Program-made: the position numbers and the translations under genes
Assembly: GCA_017561935.1 (NCBI GenBank)
Contig: JAFZBE010000062.1
Location: forward strand, 1-61,575
Length of the DNA: 61,575 nt
Origin: Bacteroidales bacterium
GTDB lineage: Bacteria; Bacteroidota; Bacteroidia; Bacteroidales; UBA3663
Direction: 5' to 3'
In this document: positions 1 to 9,200 of the stretch, piece by piece
Position numbering within the stretch: position 1 is the stretch's first letter
Layout: every line of letters begins with the position of its first letter
The notes under the pieces: model-generated
Told to the model about the DNA's origin: nothing
What the model saw: only the letters and a program-made list of their open reading frames with translations
The model's database searches: none

Positions 1-18
1 CCACCTCCCCCTCCACCC

Positions 19-1293
19 ATGACCACCCTTACCTGTGCCATCCAGTTGGGCTCCTCACGCATCTTGGCCGTAGCTGCCGAGAAGGATATGCCGAAAGGAA
101 CCCTCACCAACATACAGATCGAGAGCGAAGCCTCGACCGACTGCATCAGCCATGGCCGCATCGTAAATATCGAAAAGACGGCCATGCACATCCGCACACT
201 CATCCAGAAACTCAGCAATCGTATGCGCACACCCATCGCCGCAGCCTATGTCGGCGTGGGCGGCATGTCGCTCCATTCGCTCGTCCAGCAGCCATCAGTC
301 AAGATCCCCGACTACGATGTGCTGGCCTCCCTGCCTATCGGGCAGAACCAGCATCAGCTTGTCGTCGGCGAGAAGCGTATCCGCGAGAGCATTCGTGCCG
401 CCATGGAACGTGCAGGCATCCGCCTCGTCGATATCATCGTCCTGCCCCTCGCCACCGCTACCATCCTCAAGAACACCGAGCGCCAGAAGGGCTGTGTCCT
501 CGTCGATATGGGTGCAGGTACCACCACTGTCTCCATCTACAAAGGCAACGAACTCAAACACCTCGCTGTAATCCCCTTGGGAGGCGAGTGTGTCACCTAC
601 GACATCCAGTCGGCAGGCTGCACCTACGAAGATGCCGAGCGCATCAAGCGCGACTGGAGCGACGTCACCAATGAGGTGACACCCGAGTCGCCCGCTGGCA
701 ACACCCCCAGTGCCATGTTTGCCGAAAAGGCTCTCCCCATCCCGCAGAGCAAGCTCAACAACATCGCCCTCTGCCGTTACGAGGAGATTGCCGCCAACAT
801 CGAACATCAGATCGAAGCATCCGGCTTCAAGGGTCAGCTCGACGCAGGCTGTATCCTCACCGGTGGCGCCGCCTATCAGAATGGCATCACCGCCTTGTTG
901 CTGCGTCGCCTCTCCACTACGCAGGTCGAGTCGCGTGCCTATCGCGAATCTGCCCAACTGGGCAGCGACCGCAAACCCCATCTCACCAGCCTTCTGGCCC
1001 TCCTCTCGTTCTGTACCGAGGATTGCCAGGCACCCAAGGCCACCCCTGCAATCGAGACGTCGCGGCCTGCACCCGCGACCCGTCCCGTTGCTCCTCAGCA
1101 GCCCGCAGCTGTTATTCAAAACGAGCCGTCGCTCGACATTCCCGATCGCGAACCCGAGCCGACAGCACCACCCGAGCCCGAACCCGAACCCGAGAAGAAA
1201 CCCGAAAAGAAGCCAGAAGCGGAAGTTCGGCCCTCCACTTCCGTCAGCGAGGTTGTCGGACGTTTTATCAAGGATCTTTTCACTGGTCAGTAA
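19..1293 (+). CDS. ftsA: Cell division protein FtsA
   Basis: Actin-like protein that tethers FtsZ filaments to the inner membrane at the division site. The 424-aa product has the actin-fold phosphate loop VDMGAGTTT near residues 161-169 and the C-terminal nucleotide-site ILTGGAA near 275-281. Residues about 340-405 form a Pro/Glu/Lys-rich linker, followed by the short amphipathic helix SEVVGRFIKDLF that serves as the membrane-targeting sequence in this family. ftsZ follows 17 nt downstream, the usual order in the division cluster, so the two are probably cotranscribed from a promoter outside the window. The ATG at 19 is the first start visible; an earlier one outside the window cannot be excluded. 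The identification is firm from motifs plus neighbour. Confidence 0.93.
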   Translation: MTTLTCAIQLGSSRILAVAAEKDMPKGTLTNIQIESEASTDCISHGRIVNIEKTAMHIRTLIQKLSNRMRTPIAAAYVGVGGMSLHSLVQQPSVKIPDYDVLASLPIGQNQHQLVVGEKRIRESIRAAMERAGIRLVDIIVLPLATATILKNTERQKGCVLVDMGAGTTTVSIYKGNELKHLAVIPLGGECVTYDIQSAGCTYEDAERIKRDWSDVTNEVTPESPAGNTPSAMFAEKALPIPQSKLNNIALCRYEEIAANIEHQIEASGFKGQLDAGCILTGGAAYQNGITALLLRRLSTTQVESRAYRESAQLGSDRKPHLTSLLALLSFCTEDCQAPKATPAIETSRPAPATRPVAPQQPAAVIQNEPSLDIPDREPEPTAPPEPEPEPEKKPEKKPEAEVRPSTSVSEVVGRFIKDLFTGQ

Positions 1294-1310
1294 TTTAACA
1301 ATTAGCATAT

Positions 1311-3167
1311 ATGGAAACTCAGAACGATATCAACAACGCAGCTCTCGATTTCGACTTTAAGCCAGCCCAGGAGAACCACTCCATCATCAAGGTTGTGGGG
1401 GTAGGTGGCGGCGGCTCCAATGCTGTCGAGCACATGTTCGAAACCGGCATCGAAGATGTCTCCTTCCTCATCATCAACACCGACAAGCAGGCCCTCGAAG
1501 GTTCCAACATCCCCAACAAGCTGCTTATCGGTGAGAAGGGACTCGGTGCAGGTGCCAAGCCCGAGATTGCACGCAACTTCGCCGAACAGTATGCCGACAC
1601 CATTCGTCAGGCATTGACCGATGGCACCGAGATGGTCTTCATCACCGCAGGCATGGGCGGCGGAACGGGTACGGGCGCAGCGCCCATCGTGGCACAGATC
1701 TCCCATGAATTAGGCATCCTCACCGTCGGCATCGTCACCATCCCGTTCAAGTTCGAAGGCAAGAAGAAGATCCTCATGGCCCTCGAAGGCGTCAAGGCCA
1801 TCGAGAAGTGGTGCGACGCCCTCCTCGTGGTCAACAACAACCGCCTCATCGACATCTATCCCGACCTCAACTTCGGCAATGCCTTCAGCAAGGCCGACGA
1901 CACGCTCACCACGGCTGCCAAGTCCATCTCCGACATCATCAACAAGCGCGGATACATCAACCTCGACTTCGCCGATGTCTCCACCACTCTCCGCAACGGC
2001 GGCGTAGCACTCATCTCCACCGGCCGGGCCAAGGGCGAAGGTCGTCTCAGCAAGGCCATCGAGGCCGCCAAGACTTCCCCACTCCTGCAGGACAACAAGA
2101 TCACCGATGCCAAGCATCTCCTCTTCGAACTCTGCTTCAGCCATCAGAACCCCATCTCTATGGCCGAGATTGCCGAGATGAACCACTTCGTCGATGGTCT
2201 CAACAGCGACATCGAGGTCATCTGGGGTGCCATGTACGACGACGAGCTTGGCGAAGACGTTCGCATCATCCTCCTCGCCAGTGGTTTCGCCATGAATCAC
2301 AATACCGGTGACATCATTGTCGGTGCCCAGCTTGAGGACAAGGTCAAGGAGCTTCAGCAGCAGTTGCGCGCGGCCATTGCCGAACACAAGAACCAGGTGG
2401 GCGAGTTCGACGGCTATCAGGAAGCTGCCGATATCCTGCTAAATGCCCTCCGCGATGCAGCCGTCAAGGCCGACAACTTCACCATCGACGATTCACTCGA
2501 CGACGAAATCACCCGCCTCGACATGGCTTACCAGCAGGCTTGCGACAAGAAACTCGAGATCATCCGCGCCATCGAAGCCGAGATTGAGCGCAAAAAGCTC
2601 GAACAGCAGGAACGCGAGATTCGCGAAAAGATTGCCGCCCTCGAGGAACAGCTTCGACAAACCACCTTCCGGGTTGCGCAGCCCGACCCCGTACCCGTCA
2701 CTCCCGAGCCAACCGCAACCGTGGCTCCATCGCCAGTGCCTCCAACGGCCGTCACTCCGGCTCCTGCAGTCACCACGCCCGAGCCCACACTCTTCGACCA
2801 GCCCGAACCCGCGGCACCTGTGGCCCAACCCGTCACGGTCACGCCACCCACTCCCGCGGCACCCGTCACTCCTGCCGCTCCCACGCCCCGTACAGCCACC
2901 GATCCCATCGACGGCATCGAGGCCATCCGTCATTTCTACGGTGAAGAGACCGCCAACCGCATGCTCCTCGACGACACCCGCAAGGCCTACTACACCCTCG
3001 ACGAGCAGGACCTCACCAACGAGGAACTCATCGAGCGCCTTGAACGTCTGCCCGCCTACAACCGCAAGCTCTCCGACCTCGGCCAGCTCCGTTCTGTCAG
3101 CCGCCAATCCGCCAAGACACGTCCCGCAAGCCAGCCCGGAGGCATCGAGAAGACGCTCGACCTTTAA
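1311..3167 (+). CDS. ftsZ: Cell division protein FtsZ with long coiled-coil/Pro-rich extension
   Basis: Tubulin-like GTPase forming the cytokinetic ring. The G-box GMGGGTGTG is at about residues 114-122 and the GGGGSNAV nucleotide loop near 31-38; the T7-loop region NFGNAFSKADDTL is intact. The usual FtsZ globular part ends near residue 335. At 618 aa the protein is far longer than the typical 320-450 aa. The extra part begins with a highly charged, helix-forming segment (about residues 340-455, heptad-rich, ending EKIAALEEQLRQ), continues with a Pro/Val/Thr-rich linker (about 460-530), and closes with a second charged segment and the tail GGIEKTLDL, which could be the FtsA-binding C-terminal peptide. 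The start 17 nt after ftsA is natural. Confidence 0.95.
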   Translation: METQNDINNAALDFDFKPAQENHSIIKVVGVGGGGSNAVEHMFETGIEDVSFLIINTDKQALEGSNIPNKLLIGEKGLGAGAKPEIARNFAEQYADTIRQALTDGTEMVFITAGMGGGTGTGAAPIVAQISHELGILTVGIVTIPFKFEGKKKILMALEGVKAIEKWCDALLVVNNNRLIDIYPDLNFGNAFSKADDTLTTAAKSISDIINKRGYINLDFADVSTTLRNGGVALISTGRAKGEGRLSKAIEAAKTSPLLQDNKITDAKHLLFELCFSHQNPISMAEIAEMNHFVDGLNSDIEVIWGAMYDDELGEDVRIILLASGFAMNHNTGDIIVGAQLEDKVKELQQQLRAAIAEHKNQVGEFDGYQEAADILLNALRDAAVKADNFTIDDSLDDEITRLDMAYQQACDKKLEIIRAIEAEIERKKLEQQEREIREKIAALEEQLRQTTFRVAQPDPVPVTPEPTATVAPSPVPPTAVTPAPAVTTPEPTLFDQPEPAAPVAQPVTVTPPTPAAPVTPAAPTPRTATDPIDGIEAIRHFYGEETANRMLLDDTRKAYYTLDEQDLTNEELIERLERLPAYNRKLSDLGQLRSVSRQSAKTRPASQPGGIEKTLDL

Positions 3168-3179
3168 TCCCCTCCCTCC

Positions 3180-5246
3180 ATGCCCAAGCAAAAATTAACC
3201 ACCCGACAGATCGTCGTACGCACCCTCTTCATCCTCTTGTCCATCACCCTCATCACGTGGTGTTTCCCCCGTCAGGAGAACTTCCACTACGAGTACGAGG
3301 TGGGCAAGCCCTGGCGTTATGCACGCCTCACCGCGCCCTTCGATTTCCCGATCTACCGCAGTGACTCAGCAGTGATGCAGATCGAGGACAGTATCCGCAA
3401 TCAGATCGTCCCACGCTACACCTTCGATGCCACGGTGGCACCTGCCGCCATGCAACAGCTCGAACGGTCGGGAGCCAAACTCCCTGCCGAAGCAGCCACG
3501 CACCTCCAGCAGACGCTTGAGCAAATCTATCAGCGGGGCATCATCACAGGCGAGGAGCAGGACCGTCTGCTCAAGGTGCATCCCCAGGAGGTCATCCTCA
3601 TCAATGGCGATGACGTGACCACCGTGCCCAAGCAAACACTCCTCAGCGAACTGCAAGCCTATGAACTCCTGCGCAACGACTCGCTCTTCGCCCAGGCCTA
3701 CGAAGCCTTGCCCCTGCAGCGGCTGCTCAGCAGCAACCTCGTCAGCGACACTGCAGCCATGAACCTCGAGTACAAGCGTCTGCGCCAGCAGGTGAGCTAC
3801 ACCAGCGGCGTGGTTCTCGCCGAAAGCCGCATCATCGACAATGGCGAGATTGTCACCCCGCGCACCTTCGACATCATCAATTCCTATCGCCGTGAGCAGC
3901 AGAATCGCCGCAGCCTTTCGTCTGGTATTGCCTGGGAGTGGGTGGGTCGCATCTCTGTCGTAGCCCTCCTGATCTGCGGTATCCTCGTCTTCCTTGGGCT
4001 CTATCGTCGCCACGTCTATATCCGGCAGGTCAACATCTTCGTCATCATCGGCTCCATCACCATCATGGCTATCCTGACATCCCTCGCCAGCCACATGGAG
4101 ATATTCGCCGTCTATCTGGTGCCCATTGGCATAGTCACCATCATCGTCAGCACCTTCTTCGGTTCGCGCACGGCGTTCTTCTGCCACATCGTCATGGTGC
4201 TGCTCTGCTCGTTCATCGCACCCTCTCGCTTCGAATACGTCATCATCCAAAGCATCGTCGGCATGATCATCGTGTTCAGTCTCAAGGATGGTCTGCAGGA
4301 CCGCAAGCAGCTGATGCACACCTGCGTCTTTGCAGGCATCGGATATCTGGGAACCTATCTCATCTACACCCTCGCCAACCAGGCCACCTTGGCAGGAGTC
4401 TCCGGATCCGTCGCCACCATGATGGTGCTCAATGCCATCCTCCTGCTCCTGTCATACCTTATCATCTACAGCTTCGAGAATATCTTCGGATTCACCTCTG
4501 GCGTCACGCTCGTCGAACTATGCAACATGGGCAAAGGCCTGCTGCTCCGTCTGTCGGAAGAAGCCCCGGGAACCTTCAACCACTCCCTCAACGTTGCCAA
4601 CCTCTCGGCAGCCGCCGCCAAGGAGATTGGTGCCAATATCGCCCTCGTGCGAACAGGTTCGCTCTATCACGACATCGGCAAACTCGCCAGCCCGAACATG
4701 TTCACCGAAAACCAGCAGTACAACAACCCGCTCAATGACCTCTCGATCGAAGATGCCGTGCTCACCATCAAGCGGCATGTCACCAATGGTGTGCGTCTCG
4801 CCGAGAAGCAAAAGCTCCCCGACGACATCACGGGCTTCATCCGCACCCATCACGGCTGTTCGCAGGTAAGGTACTTCTTCATCAAATGGTGTAACGAGCA
4901 TCCCGATCAGGAGCCCGACCGCGACTTCTTCTCATATTCTGGCCCCGACCCCGTGACCAAGGAACAGGCCATTGTCATGATGGCCGACAAGATCGAAGCC
5001 GCCTCACGTTCCCTCAAGCAGCCCACCCGCAAGAGCATCCGCGAATTGGTCGAAAAGCTCATCGGCGACATCCTCAACGATGGTCGCCTCAACGATGCCG
5101 ACATCTCCCTTCACGAGATCCAGCAGTGCAAGGAAGTCTTCATCGCCCAGCTCATCACCATCAACCACGCCCGCATCGAATACCCCACCCTCAACGCAGA
5201 TACTGCAGCCGCCAAGGCCCAGACCCCCTCTAATCCCCCTGCTTAG
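3180..5246 (+). CDS. 7TM-HD family phosphohydrolase (PgpH/YqfF-like)
   Basis: Membrane HD-domain phosphodiesterase; characterised relatives (Listeria PgpH) degrade cyclic di-AMP. Layout of the 688-aa product: one N-terminal membrane anchor (about residues 10-27), an extracytoplasmic 7TMR-HDED-like region to about 250, seven predicted membrane helices (about 255-445), then a cytosolic HD domain with FNHSLNVANL near 463 and the metal-binding YHDIGK at 496-501, plus THHG near 556. It starts 12 nt after ftsZ and is likely in the same operon. The last codons (TPSNPPA and the stop) lie inside a dispersed C/G-rich palindromic repeat starting at about 5223, so the original 3' end seems to have been replaced. 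The c-di-AMP role is inferred from the family. Confidence 0.88.
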   Translation: MPKQKLTTRQIVVRTLFILLSITLITWCFPRQENFHYEYEVGKPWRYARLTAPFDFPIYRSDSAVMQIEDSIRNQIVPRYTFDATVAPAAMQQLERSGAKLPAEAATHLQQTLEQIYQRGIITGEEQDRLLKVHPQEVILINGDDVTTVPKQTLLSELQAYELLRNDSLFAQAYEALPLQRLLSSNLVSDTAAMNLEYKRLRQQVSYTSGVVLAESRIIDNGEIVTPRTFDIINSYRREQQNRRSLSSGIAWEWVGRISVVALLICGILVFLGLYRRHVYIRQVNIFVIIGSITIMAILTSLASHMEIFAVYLVPIGIVTIIVSTFFGSRTAFFCHIVMVLLCSFIAPSRFEYVIIQSIVGMIIVFSLKDGLQDRKQLMHTCVFAGIGYLGTYLIYTLANQATLAGVSGSVATMMVLNAILLLLSYLIIYSFENIFGFTSGVTLVELCNMGKGLLLRLSEEAPGTFNHSLNVANLSAAAAKEIGANIALVRTGSLYHDIGKLASPNMFTENQQYNNPLNDLSIEDAVLTIKRHVTNGVRLAEKQKLPDDITGFIRTHHGCSQVRYFFIKWCNEHPDQEPDRDFFSYSGPDPVTKEQAIVMMADKIEAASRSLKQPTRKSIRELVEKLIGDILNDGRLNDADISLHEIQQCKEVFIAQLITINHARIEYPTLNADTAAAKAQTPSNPPA

Positions 5247-5281
5247 GGGGAGGAACCAAGCACCGGCAAGCAAGTTCCCCC
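5223..5281 (+). repeat. Dispersed C/G-rich palindromic repeat, copy 1
   Basis: The stretch contains the self-complementary core CCCCCTGCTTAGGGGG followed by GAACCAAGC...CGGCAAGCAAGTTCC. The same blocks recur at 55018-55087 in partly rearranged order (GAACCAAGC...CGACAAGCAAGTCC followed by CCCCCTAAGCAGGGGG). The element overlaps the 3' end of the HD phosphohydrolase gene and supplies its stop codon. This looks like a REP/MITE-type intergenic element; mobility is not shown. Confidence 0.75.
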
Positions 5282-5326
5282 TTGCTCCAAGCTTTGCTCA
5301 TGCGCACCGAAGGAAGCAACCCTTCG

Positions 5327-5371
5327 AACCCTCCAGAACCCTTCGAACCCTTCAGAACCCCTCTCGACCCC
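5327..5371 (+). repeat. Tandem decamer repeat (CCTTCGAACC)n, locus 1
   Basis: About four and a half degenerate copies of a ten-nucleotide unit, alternating CCTTCGAACC and CCTTCAGAACC-like forms, directly abut the start codon of the aldo/keto reductase gene. Related arrays with a nine-nucleotide unit are at 39632-39674, 41806-41846 and 54893-54958. An open frame runs through it, but the array is more likely the untranslated leader. Confidence 0.8.
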
Positions 5372-6379
5372 ATGATTGACCCCATCTACTCCCCCAATCC
5401 CGACCGCTACGACGGACTGATGCAGTACCGTCGCTGCGGACGTTCCGGTATCCTCATGTCCGCCCTCTCCCTCGGTTTCTGGCACAACTTCGGCAGCATC
5501 TCCAACTTCGCCAACAGCAAAGCAATGATGCACTATGCCTTCGACCACGGCATCACCTGCTACGACCTCGCCAACAACTACGGCCCCACCTACGGCACCG
5601 CCGAAGAGACCTTCGGGCGCATGATGGACCTCTCTTTCCGTCCCTATCGCGATGAGATGTTCATCACCACCAAGGCAGGCTACGACATGTGGCCAGGGCC
5701 CTACGGCAACTGGGGCTCGCGCAAGTATCTCATCTCATCGCTCGACCAGAGTTTGCGCCGCATGCACCTCGACTACGTCGATCTCTTCTACAGCCATCGT
5801 TACGACCCCAACACCCCGCTCGAAGAGACGCTGCAGGCCCTCGTCGATATCGTGCGGCAAGGCAAGGCCCTCTACGTCGGCATCTCGCGTTGGCCCATCG
5901 AAGCCGCTGAGTTCGCCTATCGCTATCTGCATGAACGCGATGTGCCTTGCCTATGCTATCAAGGCAAGTACAACATCCTCTATCAGGACGACGACCAGGG
6001 AGGCATTCTCGCCAGTGCAGCCGATGCAGGAGTAGGCTATGTAGCCTTCAGTCCCTTGCAGCAGGGCTTGCTCACCGACCGCTATCTCAACGGCATCCCG
6101 CAGGGCAGCCGCATGTCGCGTCGCGAAGCACTCACCCCCGACGACCTTACACCCACGTTGCTCGAGCAGCTCCGCGACCTCGCCGAACTTGCTGCCCAGC
6201 GCGGCGAATCGCTTGCCGACATGGCCCTCGCCTGGTGCCTCCGCCGTCCCGAAGTCACCTCTGTCATCATCGGTGTCAGCAGCGTTGCCCAACTCGAAGA
6301 CAACCTCCGCGTGCTCGACTCGCAGTCATTCAGCGCCGAGCAACTCGACATCATCGAGGACATCATCCATCAGAAGTGA
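5372..6379 (+). CDS. Aldo/keto reductase (YghZ/GprA-like)
   Basis: NAD(P)H-dependent reductase of the AKR14 type; the E. coli relative YghZ reduces L-glyceraldehyde 3-phosphate and methylglyoxal. The (beta/alpha)8 protein shows the usual tetrad: Asp and Tyr in YDLANNYG, Lys in FITTKAGY, His in DYVDLFYSHRYD. The AKR14 signatures GPTYGTAEETFG and QGLLTDRYL are present, and so is the C-terminal cofactor part PEVTSVIIGVSS. The open frame runs back to 5282, but the first 30 codons would be the decamer repeat, so the ATG at 5372 (335 aa, close to family length) is chosen. A strong terminator follows. Substrate is not determined by the sequence. Confidence 0.88.
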   Translation: MIDPIYSPNPDRYDGLMQYRRCGRSGILMSALSLGFWHNFGSISNFANSKAMMHYAFDHGITCYDLANNYGPTYGTAEETFGRMMDLSFRPYRDEMFITTKAGYDMWPGPYGNWGSRKYLISSLDQSLRRMHLDYVDLFYSHRYDPNTPLEETLQALVDIVRQGKALYVGISRWPIEAAEFAYRYLHERDVPCLCYQGKYNILYQDDDQGGILASAADAGVGYVAFSPLQQGLLTDRYLNGIPQGSRMSRREALTPDDLTPTLLEQLRDLAELAAQRGESLADMALAWCLRRPEVTSVIIGVSSVAQLEDNLRVLDSQSFSAEQLDIIEDIIHQK

Positions 6380-6393
6380 CCGAATGACGAAAC

Positions 6394-6438
6394 AATGCGG
6401 AAACGCGTCCGACTTTTTGGCGTGTTTCCGCATTTTAT
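6394..6438 (+). terminator. Rho-independent terminator after the aldo/keto reductase
   Basis: A 14-bp stem (AATGCGGAAACGCG at 6394-6407 pairing with CGTGTTTCCGCATT at 6421-6434, one G-U pair) closes a 13-nt loop and ends in TTTT. It starts 14 nt after the stop codon and ends the ftsA-to-reductase block. Confidence 0.85.
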
Positions 6439-7052
6439 AAGGGCTTGCCCGACTTTGAGCGGAGGTCTCACAATTTGAGATTGCTCGCCGTGGGGTTAGG
6501 GTTCATTCTGCGTATTGCTTCATGAATGAAGGCGGCGCTTGCTTTTGGTCTTTCTGAAATTGTCTGCATATTCCTGGCATTGGTAGGAGAAAGGCTTTTT
6601 CCCCGACATGTGTGTGTTCTGCTCGCGATGCCCCATTTCTCCGCTTTGGGACAGAGCGCTTGCAAAATCTGCAACACCTCATCGCTCCTCCTTCAATTCG
6701 GTGGTGCAGTTGTCCGTATGCCTTACGTCAGCAGAAAGGCTTCACCCTCCTTCATGGCAGATCCCGACACTCTGCACATCGAAGCCCTTCGTCTAACAAT
6801 CCTTTTCTGCTGTGGTACAAAAGCAGTGCAATTTCATAAAGTCCCTGCTATCGAATAGTGACGTCTTCTACACGAAAGCAGTTGATTTGAGTAATTTCAC
6901 TTCATGATGTCAAAGATCTTACTGCAAAGGTACGCATTTCTCAGGAAGAATCGCCTAAAATGAGTCCTAGTTCTGCAGTTTTAACAGAAGTTTAGATAAA
7001 GTTTTGTCAATTACTCTCTCATTTATCGAAAAATCTTGCTACCACAGACATA

Positions 7053-7163
7053 GTCTACCTAATCAGGAAACATGTCTATTTATTCAGGACGTGTCTATTT
7101 ATTCAGGAAAACGTCTACATTTTTAGGGAAAACCAGCTTAACGTGTCTACTGCTGGTAGGAAA
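7053..7163 (+). repeat. Five degenerate copies of a ~20-bp direct repeat
   Basis: The motif GTCTAYnTAnTCAGGAAA begins at 7053, 7074, 7093, 7113 and 7145, so the spacing is 21, 19, 20 and 32 nt. Copies two and three share GTCTATTTATTCAGGA exactly; the others have drifted. There is no unique spacer between copies, so this is not a CRISPR array; it resembles an iteron-like or simple tandem array. Confidence 0.75.
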
Positions 7164-7583
7164 AGACACAAAAAGACAAACTATAAAAAATCACAAAAAT
7201 CACAAAAATCATTCTCACTTTATCAAAAGTGTTGATAGCTCTTCGCGCGTAATATTTTATTATTATAATTAATTTATAATATTTTAAATTTAAAATTTAA
7301 TGCAGTAAAACGCATCCCCCTTAAAATCAATTGTCCCCCACGTAAAATGAAAAATGATAATTGATAAATGTGATTTTTTGCACAAATAATGCAATTATTG
7401 GATGCAGAAGGTGTTTCTTTCTTTCGCCTGGTACTTCATGGTGAGATAGATTCTGGCAAATGGTGCATTTGAATCGGCATCATAATGTCACTTTTGCATT
7501 AAAAAAAATGCAGTATTTGCGGTATTCTGCGTTTTAGATGTGCAGTTTTTTCCGATTTTCTGCTTTTTTTCGTGTGAAGTTGA

Positions 7584-7592
7584 TATATTTGC
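7584..7592 (+). promoter_or_regulatory. Promoter -7 element upstream of the 528-aa secreted protein
   Basis: TATATTTGC matches the Bacteroidetes -7 consensus TAnnTTTG and lies 21 nt before the ATG at 7614. No clear TTTG box was seen at the expected distance; the upstream stretch is T-rich. Confidence 0.6.
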
Positions 7593-7613
7593 ACAAAAAA
7601 GAACCGAAAAACC

Positions 7614-9200
7614 ATGAGCAAAAAACCATTATTTGTCATCGCTTGGATGATTTTAGCTTCCCTTGTCAGTTTCGGACAAGGGGAACTCGAACGTACAGTT
7701 CGTTATGATGCAGCCTCCGGTTTCACCATCATCACCGACACCATCGGGATTGACCTGTCGAGCCTTTCAACCCCAGTTTCGAACATGGAGTTGGAATTCG
7801 TGATGGATTATCGTGGGAACAATCTGTATTTCTTCGATGCACGTAACTACACGGCATTTAATAATTTTGATTATAGGGACAAGTATCACCTTGTTTCCGT
7901 CTCACCCGGTAATGAAAGACAAACTATCATCGAAATACCACCTAAAACCAGATTTGGGTGGCTTAGTTACTTTTTGTGCTCCAAGAATAACCAATTGTAT
8001 CTTTGGTATTCGCGAGAATCCAAAAACAAAAAACCAGACCTCTGTTGGGATGACAACAGTCAACGTTGGATCGAGACGGACATTTTTTCGACCACCTGCT
8101 ACGAAGACGAAGACTTTGCAGTGTCGTTCGAACCACAAGGAGAATGGGGACTTTTCACCTGCTTTCATGACAAGCAGACGGGGTTGAAGCATCTCTTCGA
8201 TGCCGATATGGACAAGATTGTACGATATCACGACACCTATTACATCATCAGCAAGGCGGTCATCTACGAAGTCAAGGACCCCCGCAAGGGATGGGTGATG
8301 GACAATACCCCTTATGATAAATGGGGATACCATACACCCAAGGCCAAAACATTTATCTCCTCAAAATACAAGAGTTATTGGGATTACGAGTATTATATGG
8401 GTGACGACCAGAGCCCCGACACCCTGTATTTCACAGGATTTATTCACGATGACAACTTTTACGTCCTGGCGGGTAATACGGACGAACTGTTCCTTGCCCA
8501 AGTCCGTCCTACAGGCCAACCCAAGTTTCAAAAGGTCCTGACGCTGGAGAAAATAGGGCATGACTTGCCCTTTAGTCCATATATGTCGAACAACTGGAAT
8601 CCGTATCGGTCATTGTGCATGTTCCATGGGAACTGCAATTCCGATGTGATTCTTGATATGAAGTCCGACACCATACATTTCACCTACCTTCGAACCAACC
8701 CCGACACATTGCAGTATCTTGGACCAGCTGTTTGGCCAAAGATGATGGACTATCTCACCGACAACATTGGGAAGGTGACGATGGACGATGTGGCACAATT
8801 TGAGAAGCAAGTTGGTGGAAAGGCCGGTAAGGGAATCAAGGAAAGCTCCATGAATCACTGCTTCCCACAATCTGGAGACAGTCTTTACGAACTGATCACC
8901 TATTACCATGCAATAGATGAAAACGATTCATTCGAAGTCGAATATTGCCGTCATAAGGAATCGAATGTCGCAGCCGCTGTTTTCATCGAGTTCGAACAAA
9001 CACGATACTACCATGTGGAAAACAGATTTTTTGATGAATCAAGAACGATAACAGAAGAAACACTGTCTGAATTCATGGAGCAGTATCTTGCCTCTCCTCC
9101 CGACTCTATTAATATGGATAACACAGTTTATCCAAGGAAGTATTGGCATAGGAATGAGCACACCTATTTTCTCGTTGGGGACCGTATCACCATCTACTGA
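7614..9200 (+). CDS. Hypothetical exported protein, 528 aa
   Basis: I do not recognise the family. Residues 1-21 form a typical Sec signal peptide (hydrophobic IAWMILASLVS, probable cleavage after SFG-QG). The mature part is rich in Tyr, Trp, Asp and Phe and has recurrent short patterns of hydrophobic-aromatic residues followed by acidic turns (GNNLYFFDARN, NNQLYLWYSRE, DTLYFTGFIHDDNFYVLAG), which suggest a beta-propeller-like fold, but no family motif was found. It has its own promoter and no same-strand partner. Codon use is more A/T-rich than in the flanking housekeeping genes, in line with acquisition together with the surrounding AT-rich stretch. Function is unknown. Confidence 0.7.
   Translation: MSKKPLFVIAWMILASLVSFGQGELERTVRYDAASGFTIITDTIGIDLSSLSTPVSNMELEFVMDYRGNNLYFFDARNYTAFNNFDYRDKYHLVSVSPGNERQTIIEIPPKTRFGWLSYFLCSKNNQLYLWYSRESKNKKPDLCWDDNSQRWIETDIFSTTCYEDEDFAVSFEPQGEWGLFTCFHDKQTGLKHLFDADMDKIVRYHDTYYIISKAVIYEVKDPRKGWVMDNTPYDKWGYHTPKAKTFISSKYKSYWDYEYYMGDDQSPDTLYFTGFIHDDNFYVLAGNTDELFLAQVRPTGQPKFQKVLTLEKIGHDLPFSPYMSNNWNPYRSLCMFHGNCNSDVILDMKSDTIHFTYLRTNPDTLQYLGPAVWPKMMDYLTDNIGKVTMDDVAQFEKQVGGKAGKGIKESSMNHCFPQSGDSLYELITYYHAIDENDSFEVEYCRHKESNVAAAVFIEFEQTRYYHVENRFFDESRTITEETLSEFMEQYLASPPDSINMDNTVYPRKYWHRNEHTYFLVGDRITIY

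Larger units (their letters stand above)
6441..7613. other. Gene-poor AT-rich segment of about 1.2 kb
   Basis: I see no convincing gene. Open frames such as 6526-6858 (+) and 6468-6677 (-) are short, overlap each other on opposite strands, and lack recognisable domains. Base composition falls sharply after about 6880. Items visible inside: half of a GGGCTTGCCC hairpin arm at 6441-6450 similar to the terminator at 9341; a minus-strand TACCTTTGC promoter-like box at 6924-6932 with no gene behind it; the degenerate repeat array at 7053-7163; short ATCACAAAA repeats near 7190-7210; and a perfect 16-bp A/T palindrome at 7281-7296. The 5' half could be the eroded remains of a former gene or element. 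Confidence 0.5.

Noticed and set aside
295..1308. 337-aa minus-strand frame opposite ftsA
   Set aside because: Shadow of a GC-rich gene; composition Gly/Leu/Val/Asp-rich with no domain.
3366..4319. 317-aa minus-strand frame opposite the HD phosphohydrolase
   Set aside because: Antisense shadow with strongly biased Asp/Glu composition.
6526..6858. 110-aa open frame on the plus strand in the gene-poor segment
   Set aside because: No domain, no promoter, and overlapped by equally long frames on both strands; probably noncoding or decayed.
7053..7163. Possible CRISPR array
   Set aside because: Copies are degenerate and contiguous, without unique spacers, and no cas gene is present.
7072..7272. 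66-aa open frame over the repeat array
   Set aside because: Its residues come from the direct repeats and from AT-rich low-complexity sequence.
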